Part shown: in pieces, positions 1-5,700 of the stretch
How positions within the stretch are numbered: position 1 is the first letter of the stretch
Layout of the letters: the number at the start of each line of letters is the position of its first letter
DNA from: JBFXAM01 sp050184295
GTDB lineage: Bacteria > Planctomycetota > Phycisphaerae > UBA1845 > Fen-1342
Reading direction: 5' to 3'
Assembly: GCA_050184295.1 (NCBI GenBank)
Contig: JBFXAM010000121.1
Coordinates: 1 to 13,746, forward strand
Length of the DNA: 13,746 bases
Made by a program: the position numbers and the translations under genes
The notes under the pieces: generated by a model
What the model saw: the letters and a program-made list of their open reading frames with translations, nothing else
What the model was told of the DNA's origin: nothing
The model's database searches: none

Positions 1-507
1 GCCGACGAGACGCGGCCGCTGCTTCAGGGCGCGCGTCTGACGGCGTTTGAACTGTCGGCGGCCGGACTGGATGTGACGGTGCTGTGCGACTCGATGGCCG
101 GGGCATTGCTCGCGAGCGGGCGCGTGCAAGCGGTTTTCGTGGGCGCGGATCGGATCGCCGCGAACGGGGACACGGCGAACAAGATCGGGACGTACGGACT
201 GGCAGTTCTTGCGCATTACCATAAAATTCCGTTCCACGTGGCGGCCCCGCGGAGCACGTTCGACTTGACATCGAGCGCCGGAGCGGCGATACCGATAGAA
301 GAACGCTCAGACGAGGAAGTCCGGGCGTGGGCTGGTCGCGTGCAGGTTCCGGCCGAAGCGCGGTGCTGGAACCCGGCGTTCGACGTGACCCCGGCGCGGC
401 TGGTTACGTCGATCATCACCGAAGTCGGCGTGGTGAAACCGGTTACGGACAGGGTGATTCGGGAAATTCTTGACCGAAGCCCTTGCAAACAGGTGGACAG
501 ACCATAG
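1..507 (+). CDS. mtnA: S-methyl-5-thioribose-1-phosphate isomerase, C-terminal part
   Basis: This is the 3' end of a gene that begins before the window; 168 residues are visible of a family usually about 340-350 long. MtnA isomerises 5-methylthioribose-1-phosphate to 5-methylthioribulose-1-phosphate in the cytoplasm, a step of methionine salvage, and shares its fold with the eIF2B-alpha regulatory subunits. Visible family motifs, in order, are DETRPLLQGARLTAFEL at residues 2-18, the DSMAG segment, VGADRIAANGDTANKIGTY with the catalytic aspartate in GADRI, the IPIEERS segment, and the C-terminal NPAFDVTPARLVTSIITE. The active-site cysteine of the family lies in the missing N-terminal half, so it cannot be checked. 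The reading frame is intact to the TAG at 505-507. No intrinsic terminator is evident between this gene and the small genes downstream, but a 177-base gap suggests separate transcription. The main alternative, a related eIF2B-like ribose-1,5-bisphosphate isomerase, is less likely given the strong match to the MtnA core motifs. Confidence 0.95.
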   Translation, partial: ADETRPLLQGARLTAFELSAAGLDVTVLCDSMAGALLASGRVQAVFVGADRIAANGDTANKIGTYGLAVLAHYHKIPFHVAAPRSTFDLTSSAGAAIPIEERSDEEVRAWAGRVQVPAEARCWNPAFDVTPARLVTSIITEVGVVKPVTDRVIREILDRSPCKQVDRP

Positions 508-546
508 ACTTTCGGCCTTTGTTTCGCGGCGCGGACAGATCTGGAT

Positions 547-561
547 TTGTCATTCTGACAA
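547..561. repeat. Small inverted repeat upstream of P1
   Basis: TTGTCA and TGACAA form a perfect 6-bp inverted repeat around the 3-base centre TTC, about 125 bases before the P1 start in the mtnA-P1 gap. It could be a repressor half-site pair, or chance; the left arm also resembles a -35 box, but no good -10 lies at the right distance. I see no other convincing element in positions 508-672. Confidence 0.25.
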
Positions 562-672
562 GTCCGCATCCACAGATCGTGAGCCGGCCGTTGTTTGACG
601 TGTGGGCGATGCGGTGCGTAGCCGCTCGCCGGCGCCCGGATCCGCGAGGATTTCGGGTGGAATTACTCACTT

Positions 673-678
673 AGGAGG
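673..678 (+). promoter_or_regulatory. Ribosome binding site of P1
   Basis: AGGAGG is the full consensus Shine-Dalgarno core, 6 bases before the ATG at 685. It is the strongest in the window and the main reason for accepting a gene of only 42 codons here. Confidence 0.75.
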
Positions 679-684
679 CTCGCG

Positions 685-813
685 ATGGCCAAGAAGTTCT
701 GGACGAAGAGCATGCTGCTGGTTCTCTCCGGCACCGTGCTCGGACTCGGGCTCGGCGGCGGCTGCCTGGCGGCTGCTGTGCAGCGCATCCTGGTCGCGGT
801 CAACTTCGACTAG
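685..813 (+). CDS. P1: small exported peptide, 42 aa, function unknown
   Basis: I do not recognise a named family. The product starts MAKKFWTKSM, followed by a hydrophobic glycine/leucine stretch (residues 10-26) and one cysteine at residue 27 after GLGGG, then a short tail rich in alanine and valine ending VAVNFD. This is a signal-peptide-like layout. The G-G-G-C context is only a weak lipobox, because the -3 position is Gly and not Leu, so lipid attachment is possible but unproven. A perfect AGGAGG precedes the ATG by 6 bases and the frame ends in TAG. It is the first of six similarly built tiny genes; P2 begins 55 bases later on the same strand. The mature peptide would be only about 16 residues. 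A chance ORF is the alternative, but the strong ribosome site and the matching neighbours argue against it. Confidence 0.65.
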   Translation: MAKKFWTKSMLLVLSGTVLGLGLGGGCLAAAVQRILVAVNFD

Positions 814-821
814 GCCGCGGA

Positions 822-833
822 CCGGACGTCCGG
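822..833. repeat. Perfect 12-base palindrome in the P1-P2 gap
   Basis: CCGGACGTCCGG is fully self-complementary and starts 9 bases after the P1 stop codon. No T-run follows, so it is not a classical terminator. It may be an mRNA stability or processing hairpin, but palindromes are common in GC-rich DNA. Confidence 0.35.
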
Positions 834-868
834 CGGCACTCTTTAGTCCACTCAGAAAGGAAACGTTC

Positions 869-1009
869 ATGAAGAAGATTCGCATGGCCATGCTGGCGCT
901 TACCGCCGGCATGATCGCGTTCCAGTTCGGCGGCTGCAGCGCCGGCAACCTGCTGCGCTTCCTCGGCGATCTCGCCGGCGACGCGCTCTGGCTCCGCGGC
1001 ATCGACTAA
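869..1009 (+). CDS. P2: small exported peptide, 46 aa, function unknown
   Basis: The product begins MKKIRMAMLALTAG, a typical basic-then-hydrophobic secretion signal, and reaches a cysteine at residue 23 in the context FQFGGCSAG. G-G before the cysteine with Phe at -3 is a tolerable lipobox, so an envelope lipoprotein with a mature part of about 24 residues is plausible. The tail from residue 27 (NLLRFLGDLAGDALWLRG) could form an amphipathic helix. The start is set by an AGAAAGGAAA ribosome site at 854-863, 5 bases before the ATG. The frame is open further upstream, to an ATG at 602, but that extension would overlap P1 and has no ribosome site. The Q-x-G-x-C part of the motif recurs in P3 and P6 in variant form. 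No function can be assigned. Confidence 0.7.
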   Translation: MKKIRMAMLALTAGMIAFQFGGCSAGNLLRFLGDLAGDALWLRGID

Positions 1010-1048
1010 CCAGCGGTACGCAACTGACCTTCAACGCTCGGGACGAAC

Positions 1049-1062
1049 CGCGGGCGCCCGCG
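1049..1062. repeat. Perfect 14-base palindrome in the P2-P3 gap
   Basis: CGCGGGCGCCCGCG is fully self-complementary, 40 bases after the P2 stop and 36 before P3. No T-run follows. It matches the pattern of inverted repeats in the neighbouring gaps; chance in GC-rich DNA is the alternative. Confidence 0.35.
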
Positions 1063-1097
1063 CCCGAAACCGACCCGAACGCCTTTAGGAGATCGAA

Positions 1098-1271
1098 ATG
1101 ATGAAGAAGTCCAAGCTCATGATGCTGTCCGCGCTGGTCGCGGGCGCCACCCTCTTCCAGAACGGCTGCCTCGGCTCGTTCTGGGATGGTTTCTTCAACG
1201 GCGGCTGGCCCAACGGCAACCGCTGGCTGAACATCGCGATCGACGTTCTCAACGAAGAGCTGTTCGGCTAG
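1098..1271 (+). CDS. P3: small exported peptide, 57 aa, function unknown
   Basis: The product starts MMKKSKLMML, continues through a hydrophobic segment (residues 7-20), and has a single cysteine at residue 24 in TLFQNGCLG, the same FQ-x-GC layout as P2. Q-N-G before Cys is not a canonical lipobox, so either a non-canonical lipoprotein or a simple secreted or anchored peptide is possible. The tail is unusual: rich in Trp, Phe, Gly and Asn around residues 26-44, then an acidic amphipathic end (residues 43-56). The ribosome site AGGAGA at 1087-1092 sits 5 bases before the ATG, which supports this start over the second, immediately following start-like Met codons. It follows P2 by 88 bases and is followed by a hairpin. 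It was too short for ordinary gene calling, and I know no characterised homologue. Confidence 0.7.
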   Translation: MMKKSKLMMLSALVAGATLFQNGCLGSFWDGFFNGGWPNGNRWLNIAIDVLNEELFG

Positions 1272-1276
1272 TGACC

Positions 1277-1302
1277 TGCCGGCCTGACCGGTGCGGCCGG
1301 CG
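1277..1302 (+). repeat. Hairpin just after P3
   Basis: The arms TGCCGGCC and GGCCGGCG pair over 7 GC base pairs plus one G-T wobble, with a 10-base loop, 6 bases after the P3 stop. No T-run follows it, so it may slow or process the transcript and not end it. The rest of the 163-base P3-P4 gap shows nothing else clear. Confidence 0.4.
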
Positions 1303-1434
1303 ATCGCCGCCGCGCCCGCAAGTGTCAGGCGGCCGTTGTCACGAACCTTGGCGCGGTCACTGAAGTCTTGATTATCCCGGGGCGTTCCGGCTCGACCGGT
1401 GCATGCCCCAAAACGGAATCTTGGAGATCATCAG

Positions 1435-1557
1435 ATGAAGCGGAAGATTACCGCTCTGTTCGTTCTGTCCAGCGGCTTCCTCATGGCCCTGGGACTGAAC
1501 TGCCTGCCGAACATCGGCGCCAGCCTCGTCAACCCGCTGGCCGGCCTGCTCAACTAG
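1435..1557 (+). CDS. P4: small exported peptide, 40 aa, function unknown
   Basis: The product starts MKRKITALFVLSSG, runs through a hydrophobic stretch and carries one cysteine at residue 23 (ALGLNCLPN), leaving a tail of only 17 residues, PNIGASLVNPLAGLLN. The layout matches P1-P3: basic start, about 17 hydrophobic residues, then Cys. The L-N-C context is a poor lipobox at -1. A GGAG ribosome site at 1423-1426 lies 8 bases before the ATG, and the frame ends with TAG. It is the last gene before a strong intrinsic terminator at 1643, so it likely closes the P1-P4 transcript. Its function is unknown. Confidence 0.65.
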   Translation: MKRKITALFVLSSGFLMALGLNCLPNIGASLVNPLAGLLN

Positions 1558-1642
1558 TTCGGCAACCCGTCGGCGGGGCGTGCGACGCCCACTCCGACCG
1601 TGACGGCGCCGCGGACCCGCGACGCTGGCAACACAACGGTGC

Positions 1643-1680
1643 GAGGCACGGCGCGATCCGCCGTGCCTCTTTCCTTTTGT
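1643..1680 (+). terminator. Intrinsic (rho-independent) terminator after P4
   Basis: The arms GAGGCACGGCG (1643-1653) and CGCCGTGCCTC (1659-1669) are perfectly complementary over 11 bp around the 5-base loop CGATC. The T-rich run TTTCCTTTTGT follows directly at 1670-1680. This is a textbook terminator, 85 bases after the P4 stop, and it separates P1-P4 from P5-P6. Confidence 0.85.
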
Positions 1681-1691
1681 CCCTCCCGACT

Positions 1692-1718
1692 CGGATCGGG
1701 CACGCGAACGCCGATCCG
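1692..1718. repeat. 8-bp inverted repeat between terminator and P5 promoter
   Basis: CGGATCGG (1692-1699) and CCGATCCG (1711-1718) are exact inverted repeats with an 11-base spacer. A T-run lies 17 bases further on (1735-1742), too far for a standard terminator. It could be a backup terminator or an operator for the promoter-like element at 1766. Confidence 0.35.
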
Positions 1719-1765
1719 CATCCCGCCGGCGCGCTTTTTTCCTTCCCCCGACCCGCCCCAGCCCC

Positions 1766-1795
1766 TTGATGGTCGCGCGGGCGCGTTCGTATACT
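1766..1795 (+). promoter_or_regulatory. Sigma70-like promoter for P5-P6
   Basis: TTGATG (1766-1771) and TATACT (1790-1795) are separated by 18 bases and resemble the -35 and -10 consensus. The -10 box ends 49 bases before the P5 ATG. Its position just after a strong terminator fits a new transcription start. This is a prediction from sequence only. Confidence 0.5.
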
Positions 1796-1844
1796 TCCCG
1801 TCGGCTGGCGCCTTCGAGCCGCACGCCCCAGGAGAACCGCCGGA

Positions 1845-2051
1845 ATGTCCAAGCAAAAACGCAGGCTGCTTACGTTCGCCGCGATCCTCGGCGGCACGCT
1901 CTTGCAGGTGCCGTTCACACCCTCCGGGTGCTATCAGTACGGCACCGGCGTGCTGGCGAGCGCGTTCGACTTCTGCTCCGTCGTAAACTGCACCGGCGGA
2001 GCGTTTTTCAACTTCTGCGACCCGGTCGTCGTTTTTGTCGATTGCCCCTGA
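1845..2051 (+). CDS. P5: small cysteine-rich exported peptide, 68 aa
   Basis: I recognise no named family. The product starts with a strongly basic MSKQKRRLL, then a hydrophobic segment (residues 8-21, with LLQ at its end) and a first cysteine at residue 29 (TPSGCYQYG). Four more cysteines follow in the last 25 residues, within FDFCSVVNC, FNFCDPV and the C-terminal VDCP. Such spacing in an exported protein suggests disulfide bonds or metal binding. The CDPV segment recurs in P6 next door, pointing to a common origin. The start is supported by AGGAGA at 1830-1835, 9 bases upstream, and by the promoter-like pair 49 bases upstream. P6 begins 25 bases after the stop, so the two probably share one transcript. 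Confidence 0.75.
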   Translation: MSKQKRRLLTFAAILGGTLLQVPFTPSGCYQYGTGVLASAFDFCSVVNCTGGAFFNFCDPVVVFVDCP

Positions 2052-2076
2052 GGGCGAGCCGCCCCGAGAGGTTCCC

Positions 2077-2373
2077 ATGCGCAGCCTGAAAATCCGTGCC
2101 GTTCGCGTCCTCGCGTCGCTCTCCGTGGGCGGCTCCTGCCTCCAGCTCGGCGCTTGCGGGCTCGACGGCCTCGGAAACTTCGTCTCCAATTTCAACCCCT
2201 GCCTCACGATCCTGCTCTGCGATCCGGTCGCGTACCGCTTCGACACTTCCGGCTACCGCGGACCGGGCGTCGATCCGGACATCGACCCATCCTGCACCTA
2301 CCCGCCGTACTGCTCGCCGCCGTATGGCGCCAATGCCGACCCCTTCGTGAATTTCCCGGGGTTTGAGCCGTAG
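2077..2373 (+). CDS. P6: small lipoprotein-like cysteine-rich protein, 98 aa
   Basis: The product begins MRSLKIRAVRVLASLSVGGS, and has the best lipobox of the array, LQLGAC with Leu at -3, Gly at -2, Ala at -1 and Cys27. The mature part holds FNPCLTILLCDPV, whose CDPV matches P5, and then a proline/tyrosine/aspartate-rich low-complexity tail with two further cysteines (PSCTYPPYCSPPYG) ending PFVNFPGFEP. The tail looks extended and surface exposed. I chose the ATG at 2077, with the GAGAGG ribosome site at 2066-2071, over the in-frame ATG at 2035. The longer form would overlap P5 and put 14 proline- and acid-rich residues before the signal. It most likely is an envelope lipoprotein of unknown role, co-transcribed with P5. 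Confidence 0.75.
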   Translation: MRSLKIRAVRVLASLSVGGSCLQLGACGLDGLGNFVSNFNPCLTILLCDPVAYRFDTSGYRGPGVDPDIDPSCTYPPYCSPPYGANADPFVNFPGFEP

Positions 2374-2447
2374 GACGCGTATTCGCAGGGCCGGCTTCGA
2401 CGTCGCGCTGATTCCGCGCGTCGTCCCGGTGTGCGCCTGAACACCCA

Positions 2448-2462
2448 CGCCGCGATGCGGCG
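2448..2462. repeat. Perfect hairpin, 6-bp stem
   Basis: CGCCGC and GCGGCG flank the 3-base loop GAT, 74 bases after the P6 stop. There is no T-run; it could be a rho-type or processing signal, or chance. Confidence 0.3.
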
Positions 2463-2548
2463 CCCGCGAAGTTCGCCTGCGTCAACCGCCGATGGCGTCT
2501 GAACCGGGCCGTGCGCACGCGGGCGTCCGCTCCTGCGCGAATTCCCGT

Positions 2549-2572
2549 CGGCGCGGCGCGCCGGCCGCGCCG
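2549..2572. repeat. Perfect hairpin, 9-bp GC-only stem
   Basis: CGGCGCGGC and GCCGCGCCG pair perfectly around a 6-base loop. The stem is very stable, with no T-run. It lies between P6 and the PQQ-type gene, where a transcription end is expected. Confidence 0.4.
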
Positions 2573-2651
2573 AGCACGCGACCCGCACCTGCCCGAGCGC
2601 AGCCCGCGTCGCCGGGCCCGCCAGGCGGCGGTTACTTGCCCCCCGCGACGC

Positions 2652-2657
2652 TAGAAT
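2652..2657 (+). promoter_or_regulatory. -10-like box before the PQQ-type gene
   Basis: TAGAAT differs from TATAAT at one base and ends 56 bases before the chosen ATG. No convincing -35 box lies 16-18 bases upstream. The surrounding CGCTAGAATGT resembles CGCTACGATGT at 8396-8406, before the MoxR gene. Confidence 0.35.
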
Positions 2658-2713
2658 GTGAACATCGGACACGCGCGTCGCGTGATCCCCTAGCGGGCCA
2701 GCGTGAGCACGAA

Positions 2714-5700
2714 ATGTGTTCCGGATCGAAAACCCAACGCCGCACCGCTGCGCGCCCGGGCGCGCGTCGTGCAAGTTCCTCGCTGCTCGTGCCGCTCGCG
2801 GTCGCCGCGTTCGCGCTCGCCCCGGCCAGCGCCCAGCCGACGCCGCGGGCCATGTCCGCGACCGCGACGTTGCCCGAAAGCAACGAGGCGATGATCCTTT
2901 CCAGCCGCGTCGAGGACGCGGTGAAGGCCGGCGATTTTCGGCTTGCGATCCGGCTCATCGAACAGGTGACCGAGCTGCCCGCCGAGCTCGTCGTCACACC
3001 CGCCACCCGCACCTATTACCCCGTCTGGCGGCAGGGCGTGCGACTCCTTCGACGCCTGCCGCCGGCGGGCGTGCACCTCTATCGCCAACTGTACGACGCG
3101 GAGGTTGCCGCCCGTCTGGAGCAGGCCGCCGCCGAGAGCAACGTCGAGGCGCTCCGCGAGCTCTTCCGCCGCTACCCGATCGCGACCGCGTGGCCGCGGA
3201 TCGGCCAGGAGCTGATGGGCCTGTTGCTCGATCGGGCCGGGTACGGCGAGGCGGTCGAGGTGGCGCGCGAGCTGGCGGCGTCGGGCGCGACGCCGTCGCC
3301 GGAGCGCGAGGCCCAGCTGGTCGTGGCGCTCGGCCGGATTCTGGCCTGGGACGAGGCCGAGCGCCGGCTTGCGGCGCTCGAGGAACAGGCCGCGGCACAC
3401 GCTCGGCCGGACTGGCCGGATCGACTGCGCGACGTTCGCCGCTGGCTCGAACGCACCCGCGGCGAGGGCCCCGCGGCGCGCGAGTCGGCCCGCCGCTTCG
3501 AGCCGCTGCTCGAAAGCGAGCTGGCGTGGGACCAGCCGCTCGCGCCGATCGGCGACGCCGGCAACTTTGATGACGACGACGTGCTCGCGGACGCAATTGC
3601 CCAGACGCGCCGCCTGCCGCTCCAGGCGCCGACGATCGCCGCGGGCGCGTTGGTCGTACGGATGCGCGGCACGCTCTGGTGCCTCGACGCCCTGACGCTG
3701 ACGCCGCGCTGGCGCGTCCCCGAGATTCCCGCCGAATCCACCAACCTGCCCGCGAAGTGGCGCCCGATCGGCGGCATCGGGTTCGCCGCGCCCACCATCC
3801 CCGGCGACGATCGGCTGCGCCTCTCGCGCGACGCGCGACGCTTCATCGCCGAGCCTCTGCGTCACAGCGTCGCGATCGCGTTCGGCCTCGTGCTGTCGGT
3901 CGAGGCGCTCCAACCCGCCGACGCCGAGCCCGACGACACGCCGCTGACGTTTGGCCGCGGCGGCGACGCGACGGTCCCGAACGAGCTGGTGGCGCGCGAG
4001 TTGTCAAGCGGACGGTTGGTCTGGCGCTCCGGCGGCGACGCGGGCGCGCCGCTGTTCGGCGCCGCGATCCAGGACGCGCCGCTGGCGATCGGCGACGTGC
4101 TGGTCGCCGCGGTCGCGCAAGGCGGCGAACTGCGGCTCGTCGCGCTCGATCCGCCGACGGGGCAGGTGCTGCGGACGACGACGCTGGTCGGCCCGCCGAC
4201 CCACTTCCCCGTGGAAGGCGGCCGCTGCCAACTCATCGCGGACGAGACAACGGTTTACGTGTGCACCGGCAACGGCGTGGTCGCGGCGGTCTCGCAGGAC
4301 GAGTTCCGCTGGAAGTGGGCCGCGGTCTACCCGAGCACGCTCGGCGTGCACCTCGGCATGGTGTGGTGGCGCCCGCAAATGGTCGCCGCCGCTGAGTCGC
4401 CGGTCGATCGCCCGCTGCTGTCGGCGGACCTGCTGGTGCTCGCGCCGGTGGACTCGTCGGAGATCTTCGCGCTCGACCGGTTCACCGGGCAGGAGCGCTG
4501 GCGCGTGCCGCGGGCGGAACACGCCGCACTGCTCGGCCTCACGGCGACTGGACTAGTGCTGGGCGGCAGCCGGCTTTCGTGCGTCGATCTCTCCGACGGC
4601 CGCACGCTTCGCTGGCGCTCGGTCCCGCTGGAGTTGTCCGGCCGTCCGACGCTGCGCGGCGAGCGGATCTTCGCACCGACGCGCGGCGGGCTGCTGGTCT
4701 GCGACGCCCGAACGGGGCGCGTCGTCCGGGACGGGTGCGTCGGGCGGCCGCCCGGCCGGTGGACGACCGCGAACCTCGTGATCGGCAGCGACGCGCTGTT
4801 TGCGGTCGCGCCCGGCGGCGTGACGCGCTATCCCGATCCCGACGCGACCGAGGCCGCGTGTGACGCGCTCCGCGCGGCCGACGAACAGGACATCCGCGCC
4901 GCGCTGGCCGGCGCCTGGCTGCGGCTGCTGGCAGCCGACTATCCCGCCGCGATCGAGTTGCTCGACGAGGTCACCGCGCCCGACGAACAGTTCTCCGAAA
5001 CACGCGACCGGCTGCTCAGCATGACATTCGTAGCACTCGCCCGCGACACCGGCGAGGGCCGCGCCAAACTCGACTGGCTGCGACGGGCCGCTTCGCTCTC
5101 GCTCGCACCCGAGGCGGCCGCCCGACTGGCAAACCTGATCGGCGCGACGCTCGAAGAGGCCGGGCTGTTCGCCGACGCGCTCGATCACTATCGCGACGTG
5201 CTGCTGGCTTCGCCCGCTGCGCTGGTCACGGAGAGCGACGACCCCGCGCTGCGCCGGGCCGCGTGGCTGCACGCGGCCCAGCGCGTGCGCCGCTGCCTGG
5301 AGCATTTGCCGGCGGGGCGGCGCGCCCCGTATCTCGACTCGCTCGTTGCCACCCGCCCGGACGCAGACGCCGCCCGTCTGGATCGCGCCCGGCTGATCGT
5401 CGCGTCGGAACCGCAGATGGCCGAACTGCGGCGCGCGCTCACGCTCGCCGCGCTGCGGCCCGAACTCGCGGTGCTGACGCTGCCGGCGGCCGACGACGTG
5501 GCGCTACCACCTGCGACGCGCCGCGCGCTGCACCTGGCGCGCTGGGAAACTCACGTCGCACTCGGCCGGCTCGCCGAGGCCGCCGCCGACCGCGCGGTCT
5601 GGAACGAAATCTTTGCGGGCGCCGCAGACGCCGAAGCCGCGTCCCAGCCGGCAACGACCGGCGGCGACGACGACGAGTCGCGCCGCGTCGAGCGGATCGA

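Larger units (their letters stand above)
2374..2713. other. 340-base intergenic region without a supported gene
   Basis: This GC-rich stretch separates P6 from the large PQQ-type gene. It holds two perfect hairpins without T-runs (2448-2462 and 2549-2572) and a -10-like TAGAAT at 2652-2657. One forward frame is open from an ATG at 2492 into the downstream gene, but it has no ribosome site there and its 74 residues do not look like a signal peptide. I found no small gene with a ribosome site. Confidence 0.6.

Noticed and set aside
595..623. TTGACG followed 17 bases later by GTAGCC as a P1 promoter
   Set aside because: The -10 part does not resemble a consensus box; too weak to call.
483..674. 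Open frame of 63 codons between mtnA and P1
   Set aside because: It overlaps the mtnA end in another frame, has no ribosome site and resembles no family.
2035..2076. Longer form of P6 from ATG 2035
   Set aside because: It overlaps P5, adds proline- and acid-rich residues before the signal, and ignores the GAGAGG site before 2077.
2492..2713. A 74-residue N-terminal extension of the propeller protein starting at ATG 2492
   Set aside because: It has no ribosome site, is low-complexity Arg/Pro/Ala text with no signal character, and would bury a good signal peptide that starts at 2714.
2690..3913. Antisense frame of 407 codons opposite the start of the propeller gene
   Set aside because: It has no motif and runs antisense to the signal peptide and helical region of a supported gene.
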